64,000 nucleotides of DNA, taken from positions 62,001-126,000 of the forward strand of contig NZ_LMCM01000007.1 in assembly GCF_001426245.1 (NCBI RefSeq), written 5' to 3'. The DNA is from Phycicoccus sp. Root101. Lineage in GTDB: Bacteria > Actinomycetota > Actinomycetes > Actinomycetales > Dermatophilaceae. The notes under the pieces are model-generated. The model saw only the letters and a program-made list of their open reading frames with translations. It had not been told where the DNA came from and ran no database searches. Position numbers and translations under genes: made by a program. Every line of letters starts with the position of its first letter. Position 1 is the first letter of the stretch. Positions 44,610-52,087 of the stretch are shown here, one piece after another.

Positions 44610-45829
44610 CGCGGAACCTCCATCCGCAGCCGGGTACCCGCACCCGGGGTGCTCTGCACCTCGAACCGGCCACCGACCTCGTCGGCCCGGGCCGTCGCAC
44701 CGTCCAGCCCGTAGCCGCGGTCCGGGGTGTCGGGGGCGAACCCGACCCCGTCGTCGGCGACCTCGAGGGACACGGGGGCGTCGGCGGCATACGTGAGGCG
44801 CACCTCGAAGGTGCGGGCCCGCGCGTGGCGGCGGACGTTGGCGAGACCCTCCTGGGCCGTGCGCAGCAGGACCACCTCGGAGTTGGCCGGCAGGACGGTC
44901 GGCTCGCCCTGGACCACGAGGTTCCCCGTCATGCCGGACTCGGCCGCGACGGCGTCCACGAGGCGCCCGAGCGCCTCGGACAGCGTGCGTGACTGGAGGT
45001 GGCCCGGGGTCATCTCGGCGACGATGAGACGCGCCTCGGAGAGGTTGTCGGCCGCCGTCTGCTCGATCAGTCGCACCCGCTCCCGCACCACGTCGAGGTC
45101 GCCGCGGTCCAGCGCCGCCTCCGTGGCGCGGGCCAGGGTGACGACCGACGTGAACCCCTGGGCGAGGGTGTCGTGGATCTCGCGGGAGATGCGTTCCCGT
45201 TCTCCTGCAACGCCTTGCGCACGTTCGGCAGCCGCGAGCTGGGCCTGGGTGCGACGCAGCTCGTCGATGGTGAACGCACGCGAGTCGGCCTCCCCGATGA
45301 TCTTGTGGATGAACAGGCCCATGACGAGGGACAACGAGAGCGTGATGGCGGTGCTGATCGCGATGCCGACCAGGTCGTCCCCGGTCCGAGGCCCCTGCCA
45401 GAGCCGGACCCCGCCGATCGCCAGGACGGCCACGACCACGACGGCGGCAGCCTGGTTGCGACGCAGCATCGCCCAGGACTGTGGGAACAGCCCGAAGGTG
45501 AGGATCCACGCCGTACCCGACCCGTCCACGGCCATGAGCGCGATGAGGGCGACCCAGGAGACCGTCACGTAGAGGATCCCCGCGGGCGGCTGCTGCTCGC
45601 CGATGCCGCGCCGACCCCACACGAGGTAGGCCACAGCGATCACACCGACGCCCAGGAGCGACCACCCGAGGTGGTCGGCCTCGGCGGCCACGAGGACGCC
45701 CGCCGTCGTCGCCAGCAGGACGGCGAAGAACACGTGCCACCAGACCAGCTGGCGCCGCCACATCTCGTCGAGCTCGCCGGACGACGTCCCCGGCAGGGGA
45801 CGGCAGTCGACAGGCTGGTCGGTGCTCAT
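44606..45829 (-). CDS. Sensor histidine kinase (HisKA_3, NarX/DesK-like)
   Basis: A 407-residue membrane kinase. Five or six transmembrane helices occupy residues 30-180 without a large extracellular loop. The HisKA_3 H-box is ERISREIHDTLAQGF (about residue 215) and HATPase_c carries LLRTAQEGLANVRRHARA, VADDGVGFAP and GYGLDGATARADEVGG. Intramembrane-sensing kinases of this shape are often paired with ABC exporters, and here the exporter genes are immediately upstream (seven-base gap). Confidence 0.92.
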   Translation of the reverse strand: MSTDQPVDCRPLPGTSSGELDEMWRRQLVWWHVFFAVLLATTAGVLVAAEADHLGWSLLGVGVIAVAYLVWGRRGIGEQQPPAGILYVTVSWVALIALMAVDGSGTAWILTFGLFPQSWAMLRRNQAAAVVVVAVLAIGGVRLWQGPRTGDDLVGIAISTAITLSLSLVMGLFIHKIIGEADSRAFTIDELRRTQAQLAAAERAQGVAGERERISREIHDTLAQGFTSVVTLARATEAALDRGDLDVVRERVRLIEQTAADNLSEARLIVAEMTPGHLQSRTLSEALGRLVDAVAAESGMTGNLVVQGEPTVLPANSEVVLLRTAQEGLANVRRHARARTFEVRLTYAADAPVSLEVADDGVGFAPDTPDRGYGLDGATARADEVGGRFEVQSTPGAGTRLRMEVPR

Positions 45830-45836
45830 CTGCCCA

Positions 45837-46640
45837 TCATGTCGTGCCGCGCTTGGTCCAGCGGAAGGTCCGCGCGCACACCAGCAGGCCGGCCACGAGC
45901 CAGACGCCGAGGACGAGGGCGGTGCGGCCGTGCTCCCACACGCCCGCCATCTCCTGGGTCTGCCAGTCGTCGGGGAAGAACACCGAGCGCATGCCCTGCG
46001 CGATCCACTTGAGCGGGAAGACCGAGGCGACCTGCTTGAGCCAGTCGGGCAGGTCGGTGAAGGCGAAGTAGACGCCCGAGATGAACTGCAGGATCAGCGT
46101 CGGCGCGATGACGACCGCCCCGACGGAGCGGGACGAGGAGGCGATGGAGGAGTAGGCGATCCCGAGCACCGTGCCTGTCGCGACGCCCAGCAGGAACACC
46201 CAGATGAACGTCACCCAGTTGCTCGCGCTGCTCGGCAGCTGCACCCCGAAACCGATCTTCGCGATGGCGATGAGCAGGGCGAACTGAGCCAGCGAGGTGA
46301 AGGCGACCAGGCCGACCTTGCCCAGGAAGTAGGCGACGGGAGGCATCGGCGTCGAGCGCAGCCGCTTGAGCGTGCCGTCGTCGCGCTCCACGGCGACACT
46401 GAGCGCCATCGACTGGAAGCTCGTCAGCATCACGCCGGCGGCCACCATCCCGGGGAGGAAGAACCGTGCGGCATTGACGCCGGACTGGTCCTCCTTGCCG
46501 AACTGGTCGCCGAAGATCGTCGCGAACATCGACAGCATGAGGATCGGGAAGACGAAGGAGAAGAAGACCGCCTCCTTCTCGCGGAAGTACATCTTCAGCT
46601 CGAGGACCGTCCGGTCCCAGCCGATGGCTGCGGCGTTCAT
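45837..46640 (-). CDS. ABC-2 type transporter permease
   Basis: A 267-residue permease of the ABC-2 class with six hydrophobic segments. The N-terminal cytoplasmic stretch is RTVLELKMYFREKEAVFFSF, and TDLPDWLKQVASVFPLKWIA precedes the final helices, as in drug and polyketide exporters. The ATG overlaps the stop of the ATPase gene by 4 bases. Together they form an exporter for an unknown, possibly toxic, compound. Confidence 0.9.
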   Translation of the reverse strand: MNAAAIGWDRTVLELKMYFREKEAVFFSFVFPILMLSMFATIFGDQFGKEDQSGVNAARFFLPGMVAAGVMLTSFQSMALSVAVERDDGTLKRLRSTPMPPVAYFLGKVGLVAFTSLAQFALLIAIAKIGFGVQLPSSASNWVTFIWVFLLGVATGTVLGIAYSSIASSSRSVGAVVIAPTLILQFISGVYFAFTDLPDWLKQVASVFPLKWIAQGMRSVFFPDDWQTQEMAGVWEHGRTALVLGVWLVAGLLVCARTFRWTKRGTT

Positions 46641-47518
46641 GCCGACACCCCCACGGGCTCGACCGCGGCGTCGGCACCGAGGTGCGGGGCGATGAGCGAC
46701 AGGTACGTGTCTTCCAGGGACGGCCGGGTGACGGTCAGCTTGGGCACCTCCCCGCCGAGCCGTGCGGAGAGTGCGGTGACGAACTGCGTGGGCATGCTGG
46801 TCCTCTCGCTGTGTCGGGTGCCGCCCTCCTCCCAGGAGACCGTGGCCTCCGAGGAGGCGCGGCCGCCGAGGTTGGCCGGGGTGTCGAGGGCGAGCATCCG
46901 GCCGGCGGCGATCACGCCGACCCGGTCGGCGAGCTGCTCGGCCTCGTCGAGGTAGTGGGTCGTGAGCAGGATGGTCGTGCCGCCGTCGGCGAGCGACCGG
47001 ATGAGGTCCCAGAAGTCGCGGCGGGCCTGCGGGTCGAACCCCGTCGTGGGTTCGTCGAGGAACAGCAGCTCAGGGCGACCGACGATGCCGAGCCCCACGT
47101 CGAGTCGACGCCGCTGGCCGCCGCTGAGCTTGCCGATCCGGTCGTCGGCCTTGTCCTCGAGGCCCACCGCGGCGATGACCTCGTCGACGTCCCGCGGGCT
47201 GCGGTACACCTTCGCCGTGCTGGTGATGGCTTCTCGTGGGGTGATCAGGTCCAGCCCGGTGGAGGACTGCAGGACGATGCCGATGCGGTTGCGCCAGGCG
47301 AGGTCGGCCGCCTCCGGGTCCACGCCGAGGACCTTCACCTCACCGCCGTCCCGGCGCCGGAACCCCTCGAGCACCTCGACCGTGGTGGTCTTGCCGGCGC
47401 CGTTCGGCCCGAGGAGCGCGAACACCTCGCCCGCCTCGATCGTCAGGTCGAGGCCGTCGACGGCCTCACGGGTTCCATAGGTCTTGCGCAGTCCGGTGAC
47501 GGTGATCGGTGCGTCCAT
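46637..47518 (-). CDS. ABC transporter ATP-binding protein (drug export type)
   Basis: A 293-residue ATPase. Walker A is GPNGAGKTTTVEVLEGF (about residue 36), the signature motif is KLSGGQRRRLDVGLGIV, Walker B is ELLFLDEPTTGFDPQAR, and the H-loop is ILLTTHYLDEAEQLADRV. A C-terminal extension after residue 220 is of the DrrA/CcmA type. ATG 47518 has GGGAGG upstream. First gene of the operon with permease, kinase and response regulator, which probably senses and expels a toxic substrate. Confidence 0.92.
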   Translation of the reverse strand: MDAPITVTGLRKTYGTREAVDGLDLTIEAGEVFALLGPNGAGKTTTVEVLEGFRRRDGGEVKVLGVDPEAADLAWRNRIGIVLQSSTGLDLITPREAITSTAKVYRSPRDVDEVIAAVGLEDKADDRIGKLSGGQRRRLDVGLGIVGRPELLFLDEPTTGFDPQARRDFWDLIRSLADGGTTILLTTHYLDEAEQLADRVGVIAAGRMLALDTPANLGGRASSEATVSWEEGGTRHSERTSMPTQFVTALSARLGGEVPKLTVTRPSLEDTYLSLIAPHLGADAAVEPVGVSA

Positions 47519-47637
47519 GGGACCACCCTCCCGCGGCCGGACCGCATCGCGGCAGCATCAGCCGGTGGAATCGCCGTCCACCGACCGGTGGACCCCCGCC
47601 CTGCACTCCGCCCGCCCTCCGTGCGCTCACGCAGAAC

Positions 47638-47692
47638 GCCGGTTGCGGGGCAGACCTCGGGACGACAACCCGCGGTATGCAGCGCAACCGGC
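47638..47692. repeat. Inverted repeat between lemA and the ABC operon
   Basis: GCCGGTTGCG (47638-47647) and CGCAACCGGC (47683-47692), perfect 10-base arms around a 35-base loop, followed on the plus strand by TTTGT. Both flanking genes are on the minus strand, so it may terminate lemA transcription or structure the ABC operon leader. Confidence 0.5.
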
Positions 47693-47706
47693 TTTGTGCC
47701 GGAACG

Positions 47707-48402
47707 TCAGGACTGGGTGGGGGGCTGCGCGGGCGGAGGGGTCGTCGGCGGGGCGCTCTCCGGGGCGGCCACCGGCGGGGCCGCAGGGACGCCGGCCTCG
47801 GTCCCGGCGGCATACCCGCTCGGCGGGGGGATCGTCGCGTCGCGCTGGCCGAAGTCGACCTTCACCGGGTCGCGCTGCTCGCCCTCGGCCTCGAAGTACT
47901 CCGCGCGCTTCACCTGGGCGAGGCCGGCGATGATGTTGGAGGGGATGGTCTCGACCTTGGTGTTGAGCTCGCGGACGTTGGCGTTGTAGTAGCGCCGGGC
48001 GGAGGCGATGCGGTCCTCGGTCGAGGTCAGCTCCTGCTGGAGGGCGAGGAAGTTCTGGTTGGCCTTGAGGTCGGGGTAGGCCTCGGCCACGGCGATGAGG
48101 CGGCCGAGCGCCTGGCTCAGCAGCCCCTCGCTCTGCGCCTGCTGCGCCGGTGACTGGCCGCCCGCCATCGCGGCGGACCGGGCCTTCATGACGTCCTCGA
48201 GGGTGCCGCGCTCGTGGGCCGCGTAACCCTTGACCGTCTCGACGAGGTTGCCGATGAGGTCGTGGCGGCGCGTCAGCTCGACGTCGATCTGGCGCCAGGC
48301 CTCCTGCACGAGGTTGCGCAGCTTGATCAGGCCGTTGTAGATGCTGACGCCCCACAGGACCAGCAGGACGACGACGACGGCGAAGACGATCGCTTTGATC
48401 AT
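47707..48402 (-). CDS. LemA family protein
   Basis: A 231-residue membrane-anchored protein with one N-terminal helix (IVFAVVVVLLVLWGVSIYNG). The LemA helical domain follows: LRNLVQEAWRQIDVELTRRH, DLIGNLVETVKGYAAHE, LGRLIAVAEAYPDLKANQNF, RRYYNANVRELNTKVETIPS. The C-terminal 45 residues are a Pro/Ala-rich tail, possibly disordered. Function of the family is unclear. ATG 48402 has GGGGAG upstream. Confidence 0.92.
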   Translation of the reverse strand: MIKAIVFAVVVVLLVLWGVSIYNGLIKLRNLVQEAWRQIDVELTRRHDLIGNLVETVKGYAAHERGTLEDVMKARSAAMAGGQSPAQQAQSEGLLSQALGRLIAVAEAYPDLKANQNFLALQQELTSTEDRIASARRYYNANVRELNTKVETIPSNIIAGLAQVKRAEYFEAEGEQRDPVKVDFGQRDATIPPPSGYAAGTEAGVPAAPPVAAPESAPPTTPPPAQPPTQS

Positions 48403-48447
48403 GGAACTCCCCTTGTTCAGGCGCGGCGACTGGCGCTGCGCCCGATC

Positions 48448-49002
48448 CTAGGCGAGGCCGAGCTCCTCGAGGCCGTAGACGTGGCGGTACTCGAAGCCGG
48501 CATCGGCGAAGACCTGGGCCGCGCCGGTGGCACGGTCGGCGATGGTGGCGACCGCGACGACCGTGGCGCCGGCCTCACGCGCGGCGTTCGCTGCATCGAG
48601 GGGTGAGGCCCCGGTGGTCGAGGTGTCCTCGACGATGACGACGCGGCGGCCCTCGATGGACGGACCCTCGATGCGCTGCTGGAGGCCGTGGGCCTTGCCT
48701 GCCTTGCGGACCACGAACGCGTCCTTGCGGTCGCCCGCGGCCGCGCTGGCGTGCAGGATCGCGGTGGCCACGGGGTCGGCGCCCAGCGTCAGCCCGCCGA
48801 CGGCGTCGTAGTCGAGGTCGCTGATGAGGTCACGCATGACGATCCCGACGAGCGGGGACCCCTCGCCGTCGAGGGTGATGCGGCGCAGGTCGACGTAGTA
48901 GTCGGCCTCCTTGCCGGAGGACAGCGTCACGCGGCCGTGGACGATGGCCTTGTCCTTGACGAGCTCGAGGAGGCGGGCACGGGCGGCGGTGGAGTCGGTC
49001 AC
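48448..49002 (-). CDS. pyrE: Orotate phosphoribosyltransferase
   Basis: A 184-residue enzyme of pyrimidine synthesis: orotate plus PRPP to OMP. The PRPP-binding motif is RRVVIVEDTSTTGASPLDAA. Also present are GRVTLSSGKEADYYVDLRR, GGLTLGADPVATAIL and VVRKAGKAHGLQQRIEG. GTG 49002 lies eight bases after a TAGGCT -10-like element, so it may be leaderless. It lies 45 bases upstream of lemA on the same strand. Confidence 0.95.
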   Translation of the reverse strand: MTDSTAARARLLELVKDKAIVHGRVTLSSGKEADYYVDLRRITLDGEGSPLVGIVMRDLISDLDYDAVGGLTLGADPVATAILHASAAAGDRKDAFVVRKAGKAHGLQQRIEGPSIEGRRVVIVEDTSTTGASPLDAANAAREAGATVVAVATIADRATGAAQVFADAGFEYRHVYGLEELGLA

Positions 49003-49024
49003 GGCTCAGCAGCCTAGCGAGAAC

Positions 49025-49810
49025 TCAGCGACTGCCCTTGGACCCGTCCTTCGGGCGGTGCACCGTCCTGGCCCGCGAGCGCACCAGCGCCCGGGGCACG
49101 AGGCGCAGGCCGGCGACGATCGCCTTGTACTGCGGTCCGGGGACCGACACGACCTTGCCCTTGGCCACGTCGTCGAGGCAGTCACGGACCAGGCGGTCGG
49201 CGTCGAGCCACATGAACTTCGGGACGCCCGACATGTTGACGCCGGCCCGGTCGTGGAACTCCGTGTGCGTGAAACCGGGGCACAGCGCGGTCGCCGTCAC
49301 CCCGGAGCCGGCGAGCTCGCCGGACAGGCCCTCGGTGAAGACCGTGACGAAGGACTTCTCGGCCGAGTAGGTGCCGGAGGTGATGAAGCTGGCCACGGAG
49401 GAGACGTTGACGATGGCTCCGTTGCCGCGCTCGCGCATGGCCCGGGCCGCGGCGTGGGAGAGGACGAGCACGGCTCGGCAGAGCACGTCGAACAGGGCCT
49501 CCTCCTGGCTGATGTCGTTGTCCAGGAACCGCTTCTTGAGCGAGTAGCCCGCGTTGTTGACGAGCAGGTCCACGGGCCGGGCGGCGTCGGCCAGACGTTC
49601 GGCGACCTTGCCCGTGTCGGCCCGGTCGGACAGGTCTGCGACGAGGATCTCGGTGCCGACCTTGTACTTCGCGCGCAGGTCGTCGGACAGGTTCTCCAGC
49701 CGGACCCGGTCACGGGCGACGAGCACGACGTCGTGCCCGCGCTCGGCGAGCTGGTGGGCGAAGGACAGTCCGATGCCGGCGGTGGCGCCGGTGACGAGGG
49801 CGGTGCTCAT
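49025..49810 (-). CDS. Short-chain dehydrogenase/reductase
   Basis: A 261-residue classical SDR. The cofactor motif is ALVTGATAGIGLSFAHQLAE (TGxxxGIG), then NNAGYS, active-site Ser in NVSSVASF and catalytic GTYSAEKSF (YxxxK). The C-terminus resembles long-chain ketone/aldehyde reductases (CPGFTHTEFHDRAGV). ATG 49810 is preceded by TAGAGT ending seven bases away, suggesting leaderless translation and a promoter divergent from xth. Substrate unknown. Confidence 0.88.
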   Translation of the reverse strand: MSTALVTGATAGIGLSFAHQLAERGHDVVLVARDRVRLENLSDDLRAKYKVGTEILVADLSDRADTGKVAERLADAARPVDLLVNNAGYSLKKRFLDNDISQEEALFDVLCRAVLVLSHAAARAMRERGNGAIVNVSSVASFITSGTYSAEKSFVTVFTEGLSGELAGSGVTATALCPGFTHTEFHDRAGVNMSGVPKFMWLDADRLVRDCLDDVAKGKVVSVPGPQYKAIVAGLRLVPRALVRSRARTVHRPKDGSKGSR

Positions 49811-49817
49811 GGGGCCC

Positions 49818-49840
49818 ACTCTAGGTGCGCCACATAAGGT
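49818..49840. promoter_or_regulatory. Back-to-back -10 elements of the divergent SDR and xth genes
   Basis: TAGAGT on the minus strand (49823-49818) ends seven bases before the SDR ATG. TAAGGT on the plus strand (49835-49840) ends seven bases before the xth GTG. Both geometries predict leaderless transcripts; the 37-base gap leaves no room for separate leaders. Confidence 0.6.
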
Positions 49841-49847
49841 TGGCATC

Positions 49848-50633
49848 GTGCGAATTGCGACGTGGAACGTGAACTCCATCCGGTCCCGGATCGACCGGGT
49901 CGAGGCGTGGCTGGAGCGCAGCGACGTCGACGTCCTGGCGATCCAGGAGACCAAGGCGACGGACGCGCAGTTCCCGTTCGACCGGCTGCAGGCGCTCGGT
50001 TACGAGGTCGCCCACCACGGCCTCAACCACTGGAACGGCGTGGCCATCATCTCCCGTGTCGGCCTCACCAACGCCGTGCCGTCGTTCGCCGACGCCCCCG
50101 CCTGGGGCGACCCGGCCGTCGTCGAGGCCCGCGCGCTGACCGCGACCTGCGGCGGGGTCAAGGTCACCTCCGTCTACGTCCCCAACGGCCGCCAGCTCGA
50201 GGACCCGCACATGGTCTACAAGCTGGCGTGGCTGGCAGCGCTCCGCGAGGACGCCATCCGGTCCGCCGAGGCCGGGGAGACCGCCGCGATCATGGGCGAC
50301 TGGAACATCGCGCCGCAGGACGAGGACGTCTGGTCGATGGAGTACTACCTCGACAAGAGCCACGTCTCCCCCGGCGAACGGGCCGCCTTCCAGGCGATCC
50401 TGGACGCCGGGTTCGTCGACGTGGTCCGCCCCCACACCTCGGAGCCGGGCACGTTCACCTACTGGGACTACACCCGCCTGGCCTTCCAGAAGCGTCGCGG
50501 CATGCGGATCGACTTCATCCTCGGGACGCAGCCGTTCGCCGACCGCGTGCTGGGCGCAGCGATCGACCGTGAGGAGCGCAAGGGCAAGGGCGCCTCCGAC
50601 CACGCGCCGGTCGTCGTCGAGCTGGCCGACTGA
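49848..50633 (+). CDS. xth: Exodeoxyribonuclease III
   Basis: A 261-residue AP endonuclease/3'-exonuclease of base-excision repair. Signatures are VRIATWNVNSIRSRIDRVEA, LAIQETKATDAQFP (metal-binding Glu), HGLNHWNGVAIISR, GDWNIAPQDEDVW (Asp-Asn), RMRIDFIL-type block GMRIDFILGT and KGASDHAPVVVEL (catalytic Asp-His). The start is GTG 49848. The alpha/beta hydrolase gene begins one base after its stop. Confidence 0.94.
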   Translation: MRIATWNVNSIRSRIDRVEAWLERSDVDVLAIQETKATDAQFPFDRLQALGYEVAHHGLNHWNGVAIISRVGLTNAVPSFADAPAWGDPAVVEARALTATCGGVKVTSVYVPNGRQLEDPHMVYKLAWLAALREDAIRSAEAGETAAIMGDWNIAPQDEDVWSMEYYLDKSHVSPGERAAFQAILDAGFVDVVRPHTSEPGTFTYWDYTRLAFQKRRGMRIDFILGTQPFADRVLGAAIDREERKGKGASDHAPVVVELAD

Positions 50634-50634
50634 G

Positions 50635-51507
50635 ATGCCCACCCCCTCGATCCTGACCGTTGCCGCGCCCGACGGGGTCCGCCTGCGCGTCCAGGTGTGT
50701 GCCGCCGCGCCTACTCACCTCGACGCCGCACCACCGGTTGACCTCCCGACCGTCGTGCTCGCCCACGGCTGGACCCTCACCCACGCCTCCTGGCTGCCGG
50801 TCGTCGAGCGCCTGACCGCCCGGGGACTGCGCGTGGTGACCTGGGACCAGCGCGGGCACGGCCGGTCCGGCGCCCTGACCGGACCGACGTCGGTGCGGGT
50901 CCTCGGTGACGACCTCGCCGCGGTGCTCGCGGTCGTGGCTCCCGACGGCCCCCTCGTCCTCGGGGGCCACTCCATGGGCGGCATGACCGTGATGGCGTAC
51001 GCCGGGCTGCACCCGGCTGCGTTCACCACGCGGGTGCGGGGCACCGTGCTGGTGTCGACGATGGCGGAGACGTTCGACCGCCCGGTGTCGATCCGGCAGC
51101 GGCGGGCCATGGGGCTGATCGCGCGGCTGCCCCGGATCCGGGCCGGACGGTTCGTGACGCTCGACGGCCAGCGACGGCTGCTGTTCGGGCCGGCGGCGGA
51201 GGACGAGCACGTCGCGCTCACCCGCGACCAGGTCGCCGCCACCACCCTGCCGACGATGGGCCGGTTCTACCGGGCCCTGCAGGAGCACGACGAGGCGCAC
51301 GCGCTGGCGCACTTCGACGGCATACCGACCGTGGTGCTGGTCGGCGAGCGCGACCGGCTGACTCCACCGCGTCAGTCCGAGCGCATCGCCGAGCTGGTGC
51401 CGCACGCCGAGCTGCACGTGCTGCCCGGGCTCGGCCACATGCTCGCCTACGAGGCGATCGACGAGGTCGTCGACGCGTTCACGCGCGTCCTGCCCCACCC
51501 ATCCTGA
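50635..51507 (+). CDS. Alpha/beta hydrolase
   Basis: A 290-residue hydrolase. HGWTLTHASW holds the oxyanion His-Gly, the nucleophile elbow is LGGHSMGGMTV (Ser), the acid is VLVGERDRLTPP and the catalytic His is PGLGHMLAYE. There is no signal peptide, so cytosolic. Substrate unknown. It starts one base after xth and is surely cotranscribed. Confidence 0.87.
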   Translation: MPTPSILTVAAPDGVRLRVQVCAAAPTHLDAAPPVDLPTVVLAHGWTLTHASWLPVVERLTARGLRVVTWDQRGHGRSGALTGPTSVRVLGDDLAAVLAVVAPDGPLVLGGHSMGGMTVMAYAGLHPAAFTTRVRGTVLVSTMAETFDRPVSIRQRRAMGLIARLPRIRAGRFVTLDGQRRLLFGPAAEDEHVALTRDQVAATTLPTMGRFYRALQEHDEAHALAHFDGIPTVVLVGERDRLTPPRQSERIAELVPHAELHVLPGLGHMLAYEAIDEVVDAFTRVLPHPS

Positions 51508-51541
51508 CCCCACCCCGCCTGACCCCACCCCGCCCGACCCA
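51504..51541 (+). repeat. Tandem repeat spanning the hydrolase stop codon
   Basis: The 15-base unit CTGACCCCACCCCGC occurs at 51504-51518 and 51519-51533, followed by a partial third copy (CCGACCCA). The first copy includes the TGA stop. Similar in kind to the repeat after the GAF-Fis activator gene. Confidence 0.75.
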
Positions 51542-51559
51542 GTTCGCCGCGAGTCCCCC

Positions 51560-51628
51560 GCAAAGCGGGTGTCCTTCGGCGACCCGGGTCTTATTTGTGC
51601 TGGGTTTGCCGAACGACACCCGCTTTGC
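51560..51628. terminator. Large inverted repeat between convergent genes
   Basis: Arms 51560-51580 and 51608-51628 pair at 20 of 21 positions. The 27-base loop starts with the palindrome GACCCGGGTC and contains TTATTT. The left arm can also self-pair (CCCGC-AAA-GCGGG). Bidirectional terminator for the hydrolase and the lprG-p55 operon is likely. Confidence 0.7.
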
Positions 51629-51640
51629 GCGGGCGGGACG

Positions 51641-52087
51641 TCAGGGGCGGCTCGGCTCCGCAGGGGTGACGGTGAGCTCGGCCCGGTAGACGGTGGGGTC
51701 GCACCCGGGCCCGTTGGGTGAGAACGAGCGCGGGGTGACTCGAACGGTCGTCGGCGACAGCAGCACACCGGTCGTGCCGCTGACCAAGATGCTGAGGTCG
51801 ACCGGCTCCGTCGAGGTGAACGGCAGCTCCATCCCCACCGAGTTCCCGCGGCCGCCGTCGAACTGCGCACTGGTGCAGGTCGTCGCGAGGCACACCTGCA
51901 CCGTGACGAGGTCCGGTCCGGCACTCGCCGAGTCGAGCGCCCGTGGGAATCCGGCGACAGTGACCCTCAGCAGGTTGGAGGCATCCGCGGTGTCGCAGGC
52001 CCGGCCGCCGCAGCCCACCGCCAGTGCGCCGACCAGGACGGCCGTCAGGGCGACACGGGAGGCATGCGCGGCGCGGGAGGTCTTCAC
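51641..52087 (-). CDS. Small lipoprotein, third gene of the lprG-p55 operon
   Basis: A 148-residue predicted lipoprotein: signal peptide with lipobox GALAVGC (about Cys26), then a beta-rich domain (LLRVTVAGFPRALDSASAGP, VTVQVCLATTCTSAQFDG, TVYRAELTVTPAEP) with several Cys. The family is not recognised. GTG 52087 overlaps the stop of the MFS gene (GTGA), so it is translationally coupled to the transporter and probably works with it at the membrane's outer face. Confidence 0.72.
   Translation of the reverse strand: MKTSRAAHASRVALTAVLVGALAVGCGGRACDTADASNLLRVTVAGFPRALDSASAGPDLVTVQVCLATTCTSAQFDGGRGNSVGMELPFTSTEPVDLSILVSGTTGVLLSPTTVRVTPRSFSPNGPGCDPTVYRAELTVTPAEPSRP

Noticed and set aside
51560-51628. 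CRISPR-like or insertion-sequence end repeat
   Set aside because: It is a single inverted repeat between convergent genes without further copies nearby, transposase or target-site duplication; terminator is the simpler reading.
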